Shown: in pieces, positions 1 to 7,607 of the stretch | Position numbering within the stretch: the stretch's first letter is position 1 | Layout: the number at the start of each line of letters is the position of its first letter | Origin: Immundisolibacterales bacterium | GTDB lineage: Bacteria > Pseudomonadota > Gammaproteobacteria > HK1 | Length of the DNA: 42,508 nt | Reading direction: 5' to 3' | Assembly (NCBI GenBank): GCA_026712715.1 | Contig: JAPOPW010000049.1 | Span: 1 to 42,508 of the forward strand | Notes under the pieces: model-generated | The model's input: only the letters and a program-made list of their open reading frames with translations | Told to the model about the DNA's origin: nothing | Databases searched by the model: none | Program-made: the position numbers and the translations under genes

Positions 1-1
1 C

Positions 2-283
2 CCGGCCCGCAAAGACGTCACAGGTAGGTGCTTCAGTTCCCATCCTGGAACCACTAACGTTCTCAGTAATTCGCGCTGGACAAATCCAAAAAAATACTGT
101 CCAATCAGTCTGTTGAAGGTAGTTTGCCTCGGACACGATGTTCCAGAACACGCCTTCCGGCTTGTCGTGCATGAGATAGCTGAACTTGAGCTGGTCCGCC
201 GCCTGCGCACCGACCGCGGAAACGCCGAGAAACGCAGCCGCTGTCGCGACCGCTACCAGGGAGCGCTTCGTCGAGGAAAGCAT
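2..283 (-). CDS. ABC transporter substrate-binding protein, N-terminal fragment, probably disrupted
   Basis: The first 94 codons of a gene run off the left edge. The ATG at 283 has a good ribosome site (AGGAGA) upstream. Residues 1 to about 29 form a Sec signal peptide (positive start, Ala/Val-rich core, AQA-AD cleavage region), followed by LKFSYLMHDKPEGVFWNIV, which resembles the first strand of periplasmic sugar-binding proteins. It lies 134 bp downstream of a sugar-type ABC ATPase on the same strand, with an inverted repeat (313-319/322-328) between them. From about position 125 to the edge the DNA becomes clearly AT-richer and the translation loses family likeness, so I infer that an insertion has broken the gene. 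Its substrate cannot be told. Confidence 0.6.
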   Translation of the reverse strand, partial: MLSSTKRSLVAVATAAAFLGVSAVGAQAADQLKFSYLMHDKPEGVFWNIVSEANYLQQTDWTVFFWICPARITENVSGSRMGTEAPTCDVFAGR

Positions 284-417
284 GTGATTCTCCTGTGCAA
301 CGTTGTGGCGCCCGCCTCGAACGAGGCGAGTCCCGAGCCCCGAAGACTATGCGGCCGTCCGCGTTCGTGTCAAAAACGCCGAAGCGCGGGTCGGGCCCGG
401 CAGCCGGCTCCCCGCGG

Positions 418-1194
418 TCAGACGATGAGGTCGGTCAGTTCCTCGATCGTCGTGTCGTCCTTCCTGGTCTGCGCAATCTTCTCGCCTCGCGCGAGGACCA
501 CCAGCCGGTCCGCAATCGGGTAGACGTGATGGAGGTTGTGGGTGATGAAGATGCTGGTAATCCCCTGGTCCTTCATCTCTTCCACCCAGCCCAGCACCTT
601 GTTGGTCTCCTTGATGGAGAGGTGGTTGGTCGGCTCGTCGAGGATCATCACCTTGGTCTTGAAGTACATCGCCCGGGCGATGGTGACGCCCTGACGCTCG
701 CCCCCCGACAGCTCGTCGACCGGCGTGTCGGGCGAACGCAGGTGCAGATCGACGTCGCGGAGCGCTTCCATCGACTCGCGCGCCATCTTCGGCACGTCGA
801 GCAGGCCGAACGGCCCGATGCGGAACCGGACGGGTTCGCGCCCGATGAAGATGTTCCGGGCGATGCTCATTTGGGGCACCATGGCGTTGTACTGGTAGAT
901 CGTCTCGATGCCGAGGGCCATGGCGTCGCGCGGGGAGCCGAACCGGACCTCACGGCCCTCGAACAGCATCCTCCCGTCGTCGGGCTCGTGCGCACCGGAG
1001 AGGATCTTGATGAGGGTGGATTTGCCGGCGCCGTTGTCCCCGACGAGCCCGACGACCTCGCTGCGCCCGAGGTCGAAGTCGACGCCCTTGAGGGCGTGCA
1101 CCCCCTTGTACCACTTGTGCAGGTTCACCCCCTGCATGAGCGGCGAACCGTCATCTTGCGCCGGGCTCGAACTGGTTTCTGTCCCGGGCGTCAT
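418..1194 (-). CDS. Sugar-type ABC transporter ATP-binding protein
   Basis: A 258-residue cytoplasmic ATPase with one nucleotide-binding domain. Visible motifs are Walker A GDNGAGKST (residues 52-60), Q-loop region near 100, signature LSGGERQ (162-168), Walker B VMILDEPT (182-189) and a switch His in FITHNLHH. It resembles the single-domain FrcA/XylG-like ATPases of CUT2 sugar importers rather than the duplicated RbsA form, because of its length and the phrases HALKGVDF and LVGDNGAGKST. It sits between a dioxygenase gene upstream (51 bp) and the binding-protein gene downstream, so it is likely the second gene of one operon. No permease is in the window; it should follow beyond the left edge. 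Family is clear, substrate is not. Confidence 0.88.
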   Translation of the reverse strand: MTPGTETSSSPAQDDGSPLMQGVNLHKWYKGVHALKGVDFDLGRSEVVGLVGDNGAGKSTLIKILSGAHEPDDGRMLFEGREVRFGSPRDAMALGIETIYQYNAMVPQMSIARNIFIGREPVRFRIGPFGLLDVPKMARESMEALRDVDLHLRSPDTPVDELSGGERQGVTIARAMYFKTKVMILDEPTNHLSIKETNKVLGWVEEMKDQGITSIFITHNLHHVYPIADRLVVLARGEKIAQTRKDDTTIEELTDLIV

Positions 1195-1244
1195 GTCTCG
1201 CCCCTCCCGTCGCCGCGCCGCCACCCCGGTCGTGAAGCGTGCGT

Positions 1245-2195
1245 TCAGGCGGCCTCTTCCCAGTACTTCCGCCAGCGCACGAGCCACGGCGAGTCGAGCG
1301 ACGAGTATTCGAAGTTGTCTTCGGTCAGGCGGCGGTAGCTCTGGTTGCCCTCCTGCCCCTCGGAGATCCACGATTCCCAGTCGAGGCGGTAGTCCGGGTC
1401 GTCGGACTTGCGGATCGGCACGAGGCTCGTGGTGGCGGGGAACCCGGTCGGCAGCCCGGGCTGCTGGTAGCGCAGATCGCACGTCCACCGGACCTTGTCC
1501 GAGAGGTTCTCGGTCGAGCGGTGGACGATCATGTTCTGGTGCCAGAGGACTCCGCCCATGGGCACGTCGACTCTCACCCGATCGCCCGGCGGCATGTCCT
1601 CCTCCGCGATGTAGAGGTACCAGGACTCGGGATGACCGATCTCGTGTTCCAGCCGGTGCGGGAATACCGTCTTGAACTTGTGGCTGCCCCGGACGATCTG
1701 GAGGGTGCCGTTGCGAAGATTCGTATCGATGAAGGGGATCCAGGCGGTCGGCTGCAGGGTTCCCTCGCCGCCCTCCATGAAATACCCGGCATCCTGGTGC
1801 CAGGGAACGGTCATCAGCGCGGTGTCCGGGGTCTTGGACCGGAAGATGCTGATCGGATGGCCGTAGATGTCCGGACCGATGAACTGCTCGACCATGTCGA
1901 GGAGCTTTTTCGAGGACCAGAGGTTCGCGAGCGCGGTCCCCATGCTGTTGCGCTGGGTGATGAGAGCGCCGGCGCCGGGCCATGCCTTCTCGAGCGAAGC
2001 GAGCCGCGTGTAGACGTCCTCGCCCTTGAAGGTCTCGGAGACCCTGCCGGCCCGGTGGAGCCGGTCGGCCCATTCGTCGACCATCTCCTCGAACCAGTCG
2101 AGGACGGGCTGGAGCTCCTCCCTAGTGAACACGTCCTCGACGAGCAGGAACCCGTCGTCGAAGTAGCGTTGAACCTGTTCGTTCGTGAGTCGCAT
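1245..2195 (-). CDS. Phytanoyl-CoA dioxygenase (PhyH) family protein
   Basis: A 316-residue member of the PhyH group of Fe(II)/2-oxoglutarate oxygenases, which hydroxylate small molecules. The iron triad is visible as HQD (H133, D135) and the distal His in MIVHRSTEN (H225), with a following Arg suitable for 2-oxoglutarate. The start at 2195 gives the usual family opening MRLTNEQVQRYFDDGFLLV and has a GGGAG ribosome site; the frame stays open upstream to 2549, but that part shows no family likeness. It is the first gene of an apparent operon with the sugar ABC ATPase and binding protein, suggesting that it acts on the imported compound or a relative. The substrate cannot be predicted from sequence. 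Confidence 0.85.
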   Translation of the reverse strand: MRLTNEQVQRYFDDGFLLVEDVFTREELQPVLDWFEEMVDEWADRLHRAGRVSETFKGEDVYTRLASLEKAWPGAGALITQRNSMGTALANLWSSKKLLDMVEQFIGPDIYGHPISIFRSKTPDTALMTVPWHQDAGYFMEGGEGTLQPTAWIPFIDTNLRNGTLQIVRGSHKFKTVFPHRLEHEIGHPESWYLYIAEEDMPPGDRVRVDVPMGGVLWHQNMIVHRSTENLSDKVRWTCDLRYQQPGLPTGFPATTSLVPIRKSDDPDYRLDWESWISEGQEGNQSYRRLTEDNFEYSSLDSPWLVRWRKYWEEAA

Positions 2196-2597
2196 GGCAA
2201 TCTCCCAGGAGTCCGCAGAGAGCACCGTCTCCCGGAGACCCGGCCGCGCCGGAACGACGCGCCGCCTCCGGAAATTGCCGGCTGCCCGCGGGAACTTCCA
2301 ACGCTGCACGGCCACGGCCCCCGACTGCCCCCGGCCGGCGCGGCGGCGCTCCGGGTCGACCGAGCAGGCGACCGGCCGGCTGCCGGTGGGTCCGTCTCGG
2401 CCGAGGTTGCCTCCCTTGGTACCAAGGAGCCGGAAGGACTCGGCCGGACCCCGGGGACGGTAGGCGAATCGGAGGCATTGGCAAGACCCGCCGGAGCCTA
2501 GCCTAGAGCGTTCCCGGCGCAAGATCAAAGCGCGGCGAATCAATCGCATGCCGCGGCGGACGCGACGTAGCGCCGGGACGGAGCCGGCACGAGGAGG
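2196..2597. other. Intergenic region with a 14-bp palindrome upstream of the PhyH-ABC operon
   Basis: About 400 bp between two same-strand genes. I see no convincing gene, although GC-rich frames are open. It should hold the promoter of the PhyH-ABC operon. A perfect palindrome, CCTTGGTACCAAGG at 2414-2427, sits roughly 220 bp upstream of the PhyH start and is a possible operator. No regulator gene lies beside it. Confidence 0.4.
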
Positions 2598-3569
2598 TCA
2601 ACCGGTGCGCTGGCGGTAGGCGTAGTTGCGGTCGAGGCGTCCGATGACGTACTCGCCGTAGCGCACCGGTTCGTAGCGGGGCGGGTTGTCGGGGCCGGAG
2701 CAGGTGGGGAGGCAGGCGATCTCGCTCTCGAGGTCCGTGTCCCAGAAGAACGGCACGGAGTAGCGGTCGCGACCGGATGCGTTGCGGACCCGGTGCGGGG
2801 TCGACGTCCACCGATCGTTGCTCCAGCGCGCCAGCATGTCGGCCACGTTGACGACGAAGGTGCCGGGAACCGGCGGCGCGGGAATCCAGCGGCCGTCTCG
2901 GGCCCGCACCTCGAGACCTCCGAGCCCGTCCTGCGCGAGGAAGGTGATGAATCCGTAGTCGGTGTGCGGCGCGGCGCCGTACTGGTCGGCCGGGGCGCCG
3001 GGGGGTTCGGGCGGATAGTGCATCAGGCGAAGCCAGATCGTCGGACGCTCGAAGTGGGGATCGAGGAACCGTTCGGGGAGACCGAGGGCGAGGGCGAGCA
3101 GGCGGTTGAACCGCCGCGCGAAGCCGGTCAGCGCCTCCCGATAGGCGGTTACCGCCGCGCGGAATCCGGGCACGCCCTCCGGCCACTGGTTCGGACCCTG
3201 GAGCGGCCGGCCGAAGGCGTCGTCGTCCGGATCGACCTCGTGCATTGCCATGAACGACTCGCTCGAGTTGGGCCGGGTGACCCGGGCGACGCTCGAGCTT
3301 CGGATGACCGAAGTCGCGGGCGCGATGTATCCGCGGTGGAACTCGTTGATCGCGATCGCCTGCTTCTCTCCGGCGGGAAGTGCGTGGAAGCGGCGGGCGG
3401 CGTCGAACACCCGGTCGACGACCGCCGGGTCGACGCCGGTCTGCGCAACGTAGCAGAAGCCGGTCCCGCGGAATGCCTCGTCGAGCGCGGCCGCGAGTCC
3501 GGACGCCCTCGGGCACTCGGCGCCGGGGACCGCGCCGCCAAGATCGATGACCGGGAGGGTGGGGCTCAT
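2598..3569 (-). CDS. Isopenicillin N synthase-like 2-oxoglutarate/Fe(II) oxygenase
   Basis: A 323-residue soluble oxygenase of the IPNS/gibberellin-oxidase type. It begins with the N-terminal DIOX_N-like sequence LPVIDLGG, followed by the C-terminal jelly-roll core: PHTDYGF gives iron ligands H202 and D204, STPHRV gives H259, and RYS near 269-271 is the Arg-x-Ser that binds 2-oxoglutarate. The ATG at 3569 is preferred over upstream in-frame starts because it places the conserved PVIDL motif near the N-terminus. In bacteria such proteins act in small-molecule hydroxylation, ethylene formation or desaturation; which applies here is unknown. The next gene upstream is a GFA-family protein 90 bp away. 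Confidence 0.85.
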   Translation of the reverse strand: MSPTLPVIDLGGAVPGAECPRASGLAAALDEAFRGTGFCYVAQTGVDPAVVDRVFDAARRFHALPAGEKQAIAINEFHRGYIAPATSVIRSSSVARVTRPNSSESFMAMHEVDPDDDAFGRPLQGPNQWPEGVPGFRAAVTAYREALTGFARRFNRLLALALGLPERFLDPHFERPTIWLRLMHYPPEPPGAPADQYGAAPHTDYGFITFLAQDGLGGLEVRARDGRWIPAPPVPGTFVVNVADMLARWSNDRWTSTPHRVRNASGRDRYSVPFFWDTDLESEIACLPTCSGPDNPPRYEPVRYGEYVIGRLDRNYAYRQRTG

Positions 3570-3659
3570 CGTGGCCGGAGACCTTCGCCGTTCGCCCCGC
3601 CCGCACACGAGGAAACGGGGCCTGCGGGGCGCTCGGCCCGTCTGCCGCCGGAGACCCGT

Positions 3660-4079
3660 CTACCGGCGCCCCGGCATGCCGTCGTCATGGGGAACGTCCG
3701 GGTGGATCAGGGCCCAGGGCTGGGCGCTTGCGACATAGATCTCCCGGCTCGGCCGGTACTGGCTCGGGTCGTCGAGGCCGCCGGCGTAAAGGGCGCGGCC
3801 GGTGGTGTTCGCGCCATTGACGAGAAACACCGGCGAACCGCACGCGGAGCAGAACGCGCGGTGCATGGGATGCCCCTTGTCGGCGGGCCGCTCGAACCAG
3901 CTCGGCTCGCCGCTCTCCAGGGCGAAATCGCTCTCCTTCACGAGCACGCATGGAAAGTAGGCGCTGCCCGTCGCCTGCTGGCAGTCGCGGCAGTGGCAGT
4001 TGCCCATGTAGATGGGGGCGCCCGAGCAACGGTAGCGAATCGCGCCGCAGGCGCAGCCGCCGGTGAATGGTACGTTCAT
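3660..4079 (-). CDS. GFA family protein (glutathione-dependent formaldehyde-activating enzyme/CENP-V fold)
   Basis: A 139-residue Mss4-like zinc protein. All the zinc ligands of the family are visible: GGCACGAIRY near the start, CHCRDCQ around 33-39 and CSACGSP near 82. The ATG at 4079 is set by a strong AGGAGG about 8 bases upstream; a TATACT-like element lies further up on the same strand. Named after Gfa, which speeds formation of S-hydroxymethylglutathione, but most paralogues, including this one, have unknown roles, perhaps in thiol-adduct chemistry. It is probably transcribed with the adjacent oxygenase gene. Confidence 0.87.
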   Translation of the reverse strand: MNVPFTGGCACGAIRYRCSGAPIYMGNCHCRDCQQATGSAYFPCVLVKESDFALESGEPSWFERPADKGHPMHRAFCSACGSPVFLVNGANTTGRALYAGGLDDPSQYRPSREIYVASAQPWALIHPDVPHDDGMPGRR

Positions 4080-4254
4080 GGGGGACCTCCTCGCAGGCGT
4101 CGGCGGAGTATAGACGCGCGCCCGAACCCGGTTGGCGGCGCGTGACCAGGGCAGGGCGGCGGAGGTTGCGCGGCGCGGACACAACCGCCCGCCTGCACGA
4201 CGGTCGCTGCCACTGCTCCACGGGCACTCGCGGACGCTCGGGGACGGATCGGAC

Positions 4255-5022
4255 TCACGTTCCGGCGGTGAATCCTCCGTCCACCACGAGACCCTGTCCG
4301 GTGACGTACGAGGCGCGGTCGGAGCAGAGCCACACCACCGCCTCCGCGATCTCCTCCGGCGCGCCGAGCCGACGCATGGGCACGGCCGCGATCATGGCCG
4401 GCTCCATGCGCGGGTTCTCCTCCATGATCGCCTCGAGCATGCGCGTGCGGATCGGTCCCGGGCACACCGCGTTGACCCGGATCCCGCGTGTCGCGTACTC
4501 GAGGGCCGCGGTGCGCGTAAGGCCCATCACCCCGTGCTTGGAGGCGACGTAGGCGGGCAGGTTCTTCGCGCCCTCGACACCGGCGACGGACGCGGTGTTG
4601 ACGATTGCGCCTCCCTGCCCGCTGTCGCGCATGCGGGAGAGCTCCGCCTTGAGACACAGATACACCCCCTTGAGGTTGACCGCGCAGGTGCGGTCGAAGT
4701 TCTCCTCGTCGCAGTCCGCGGTCCGCCCGTAGACCCCTTCGATTCCGGCGTTGTTGTGGGCGCAGTCGAGTCGGCCGAAGGCGTCCGTCGCCGCCGCGAC
4801 GAGGGCCTCCACCTCGGCGGGCTGCGTGACGTCGCAGGCGAAGTGCACGGCGGTCCCACCCGCGTCCGCAACCAGCCGCGCAGTCTCGTCGCCTCCGCCC
4901 CCGTCGATGTCGGAGACCAGCACCCGGGCCCCCTCGCGCGCGAACGCGAGCGCGGTCGCCCGTCCGATCCCGCCCCCTGCGCCGGTCACCAGCGCCGCCT
5001 TGCCTTCGAACAGTCCGCTCAC
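4255..5022 (-). CDS. Short-chain dehydrogenase/reductase (SDR), classical
   Basis: A 255-residue NAD(P)-dependent oxidoreductase. It shows TGAGGGIG (13-20), DIDG after the second strand (an acidic residue that favours NAD over NADP), NNAG (90-93), and catalytic Ser145, Tyr158 and Lys162 (SVAGVE; YVASKHG). The C-terminus ends in GQGLVVDGGFTAGT, typical of cyclohexanol or 3-oxoacyl-ACP reductase-like SDRs. It is divergent from the acyl-CoA operon that starts at 5166, and the two may share the 143-bp regulatory region. The substrate is not identifiable. Confidence 0.88.
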   Translation of the reverse strand: MSGLFEGKAALVTGAGGGIGRATALAFAREGARVLVSDIDGGGGDETARLVADAGGTAVHFACDVTQPAEVEALVAAATDAFGRLDCAHNNAGIEGVYGRTADCDEENFDRTCAVNLKGVYLCLKAELSRMRDSGQGGAIVNTASVAGVEGAKNLPAYVASKHGVMGLTRTAALEYATRGIRVNAVCPGPIRTRMLEAIMEENPRMEPAMIAAVPMRRLGAPEEIAEAVVWLCSDRASYVTGQGLVVDGGFTAGT

Positions 5023-5100
5023 CGTTTCCGCTCCCCGTCGCCCGCCGCGACGCCCGCGAGGATATCCGACCCGGACACGGGTCGCGATGACGATCGGAAA

Positions 5101-5130
5101 TTGAGTCGGGGGGCGGTGGGTTGCTACGAT
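5101..5130 (+). promoter_or_regulatory. Probable sigma-70 promoter of the acyl-CoA operon
   Basis: TTGAGT (5101-5106) and TACGAT (5125-5130) are separated by 18 bases, with a TGn extension just before the -10 (5122-5124). The predicted start of transcription, near 5137, is about 30 bases before the GTG at 5166. It lies in the divergent gap with the SDR gene on the other strand. Confidence 0.5.
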
Positions 5131-5165
5131 CGCCGGCTGTTCCCATCCGCAGACGAGGAGATTCG

Positions 5166-6038
5166 GTGAACGGCAGGACGCTTGAACAGGTCGAGAAGCT
5201 GACGCCGGTCGCCCGGCGACTCGAAGGCGACACCGTCATCGTGACCGGCGCCGGATTCGGCATCGGACGGGCCGCGGTCGAGCGCTTCGCCGCGGAAGGG
5301 GCCAACGTGGTGGTCAACGACATCGACCCGGAGGTCGCGGCCGGGGTCGCCGCGGAGCTCTCGGCCCGCTACGGCGACGGGTGCGCGATCGGGTTCGGCG
5401 GCGACGTGACGGCGGAGGGCTTCAACCGCGAGATGGTGGATCGGGCGGTGGCGACCTACGGGGAGATCGACGCCTTCGTCGCCAACGCGGGGGTGACCCG
5501 CGACGCCGCCCTCTCGCGGGTCGGGCGCGACGACTGGAACCTGACCCTCGCCCTGCACCTCACCGCGCCGATGGAGCTCGCCCAGGCCGCCCTCCACGCC
5601 TGGCGGACCGCGAACGATCCCTACCGGCGCCGGCGCGCCGTCTTCACCGCGAGCGTGTCCGCCCTCGGCAATGACGGACAGTCCTCGTACTCGACGGCCA
5701 AGGCGGGCATCCTCGGGTTCATGAGCACCTTCGCGATCGAGTGCCGCCAGCGCTACCGCCTCCCGCACGTCAACGTGAACGCCATCGGCTACGGCCCCAT
5801 CGTCACCCGCATGACCCAGGAAGGGAAGGAGGACATCCAGGTGGGCGGCGAGACCATCACGATGGGGCTCCCGGAGGGTTCGCACGAGCGCATCGAGGAG
5901 CGGACTCTCCTCGGGCGCATGGCCCCGCCCCGCGAGGCGGCGAACGGGCTCTACTTCCTCATCGGGCCCGACTCCGCCTTCTTCACCGGCAAGATCCTCT
6001 GGATGGACGGCGGCACGTTCAAGCTGCTTCGCTCGTAG
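5166..6038 (+). CDS. SDR family oxidoreductase, 3-hydroxyacyl-CoA dehydrogenase-like
   Basis: A 290-residue SDR, likely oxidising a 3-hydroxyacyl-CoA or related alcohol. Visible features are TGAGFGIG (27-34), NDID at the end of strand two (NAD preference), NAG in VANAGVTRD, and catalytic Ser163, Tyr175 and Lys179. I chose GTG 5166 because an AGGAG lies 6 to 10 bases upstream; an in-frame ATG at 5121 falls inside the promoter. The ending KILWMDGGTFKLLRS is unusual for generic SDRs. First gene of a five-gene same-strand run (SDR, crotonase, SDR-like, CaiB, SDR), pointing to breakdown of a CoA-linked acid. Confidence 0.85.
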   Translation: MNGRTLEQVEKLTPVARRLEGDTVIVTGAGFGIGRAAVERFAAEGANVVVNDIDPEVAAGVAAELSARYGDGCAIGFGGDVTAEGFNREMVDRAVATYGEIDAFVANAGVTRDAALSRVGRDDWNLTLALHLTAPMELAQAALHAWRTANDPYRRRRAVFTASVSALGNDGQSSYSTAKAGILGFMSTFAIECRQRYRLPHVNVNAIGYGPIVTRMTQEGKEDIQVGGETITMGLPEGSHERIEERTLLGRMAPPREAANGLYFLIGPDSAFFTGKILWMDGGTFKLLRS

Positions 6039-6110
6039 GATCCGGGCGGCAGTGAGGTTTCCCGTTCGCGGCCGCCACCGGCAGGGCCGCGCACCGACAC
6101 GGAGCAATTC

Positions 6111-6890
6111 ATGACCGAGTACCAGTACTGCAAGGCGGAGCGCGACGGACGCCTGCTCGTCGTCACCATCAACCGCCCGGAGGTGATGAACGCCATCCAT
6201 CCGCCGGCGAGCTTCGAGCTCGAGCGGGTCTTCGACGACTTCGCGGCCGATCCTGACCTCTGGGTGGCTATCGTCACCGGGGCGGGCGACCGCGCCTTCA
6301 GCGCCGGCAACGACCTCAAGTACCAGGCGGCCGGCAACGACATGGCGCGCCCGAAGACCTTCTTCGGCGGGCTCACCGCACGCTTCGACCTCGCGAAGCC
6401 GGTCATCGCCGCCGTCAACGGGGTGGCGATGGGCGGCGGCTTCGAGCTCGCCCTCGCGAGTGACCTCATCGTCGCTTCCGAGCGCGCGGTGTTCGCCCTG
6501 CCCGAGCCGCGGGTGGGTCTCGCGGCGCTCGCCGGCGGCCTCGCCCGGCTGCCGCGGATCATCGGCCAGAAGCGGGCGATGGGGATGATCCTCACCGCCC
6601 GGCGGGTCGGCGCCGAGGAGGGCCGCGAGCTCGGTTTCGTCAACGAGGTCGTCCCGCACGCGGAGCTCATGGCCGCGGCCCGCCGCTGGGCGGACCAGAT
6701 CCTCGAGTGCTCGCCGATGTCGATCCGGGCCTCGAAGGAGGTGTTCTACCGGGCGGCGGATGCGCCCGATCTCGAGACCGCCATCGCGGGCGACTACCCG
6801 GCGGTGCACGCAATGCGGGCAAGCGAGGACTTCGTCGAGGGCCCGCTCGCGTTCGCCGAGAAGCGCGCGCCCCAATGGAAGGGCCGCTGA
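6111..6890 (+). CDS. Enoyl-CoA hydratase/isomerase (crotonase) family protein
   Basis: A 259-residue crotonase-fold enzyme that should hydrate a 2-enoyl-CoA. The oxyanion-hole segments AFSAGNDLK (62-70) and VAMGGG (105-110) are present, as are both glutamates used by hydratases, in GGGFEL (E112) and ALPEPRVGL (E132). The second half has the usual helical trimerisation region. It follows the SDR gene by 72 bp and is 1 bp from the next gene, so transcription with them is likely. CaiD-like carnitinyl-CoA hydratases share this pattern, and a CaiB-type transferase follows two genes later, but the true substrate is unknown. Confidence 0.9.
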   Translation: MTEYQYCKAERDGRLLVVTINRPEVMNAIHPPASFELERVFDDFAADPDLWVAIVTGAGDRAFSAGNDLKYQAAGNDMARPKTFFGGLTARFDLAKPVIAAVNGVAMGGGFELALASDLIVASERAVFALPEPRVGLAALAGGLARLPRIIGQKRAMGMILTARRVGAEEGRELGFVNEVVPHAELMAAARRWADQILECSPMSIRASKEVFYRAADAPDLETAIAGDYPAVHAMRASEDFVEGPLAFAEKRAPQWKGR

Positions 6891-6891
6891 A

Positions 6892-7602
6892 ATGGCCGCG
6901 GTGGAATCGGCGGGCGGCCGGACCGCCCTCGTCATCGGGACCGGACCCGGCCTCAGCGCATCGCTCGCGCGGCGCTGCGCCGCCGAGGGCATGCAGGTCG
7001 CGGTAGCGGCGCGCGACATCGGGAAGCTCGAGTCGCTCTGCGCGGATACCGGCGCGCGCGCCTATGCGTGCGACGCGACGGCGCACGCGGACGTGGAGGC
7101 GCTCTTCGGGTCGGTGGAGGCGGATCTCGGCACCCCCCACTTCGTGGTCTACAACCCGAGTGCGCGGGCGCACGGCCCCATCGCCGAAATCGATCCCGGG
7201 GACGTGGAGCGGGCCCTCGCGGTGAGCCTCTACGGCGGGTTCCTTGTCGGCCAGGCAGCGGCGAAGCGGCTCCTTCCGACCCGCGACGGAGCCATCTTCT
7301 TCACCGGCGCGACCGCGAGCGTCAAGGGCTATCCCCATTCGGCCGCCTTCGCGATGGGGAAGTTCGGCCTTCGCGCGCTCGCGCAGAGCATGGCCCGGGA
7401 GCTCGCCCCGCAGGGCGTTCACGTCGCCCATTTCGTCATCGACGGCGGCATCCGGAGCGAGGCGCGCGGTCGGATCGACTCCGGCGACGACCACCTCCTC
7501 GATCCGGACGCGATCGCCGACACCTACTGGCACGTCTACCGCCAGCACCGCAGCTCCTGGAGCTGGGAGGTCGAGGTCCGGCCCTGGGTCGAGAAGTTCT
7601 GA
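6892..7602 (+). CDS. SDR-like protein with Phe in place of the catalytic Tyr
   Basis: A 236-residue Rossmann-fold protein. The cofactor loop is GTGPGLSAS (16-24), and the active-site segment reads SAAFAMGKFGL: Lys157 is present, but the position normally held by Tyr is Phe153. The C-terminal half (ARELAPQGVHVAHFVIDGGI) is typical of a distinct SDR subfamily often annotated only as SDR oxidoreductase. Without the Tyr it may be a non-classical reductase or a binding or partner protein. The ATG at 6892 is 1 bp after the crotonase stop, suggesting translational coupling, and the CaiB gene begins 5 bp after it ends. Confidence 0.83.
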   Translation: MAAVESAGGRTALVIGTGPGLSASLARRCAAEGMQVAVAARDIGKLESLCADTGARAYACDATAHADVEALFGSVEADLGTPHFVVYNPSARAHGPIAEIDPGDVERALAVSLYGGFLVGQAAAKRLLPTRDGAIFFTGATASVKGYPHSAAFAMGKFGLRALAQSMARELAPQGVHVAHFVIDGGIRSEARGRIDSGDDHLLDPDAIADTYWHVYRQHRSSWSWEVEVRPWVEKF

Positions 7603-7607
7603 GTTCG

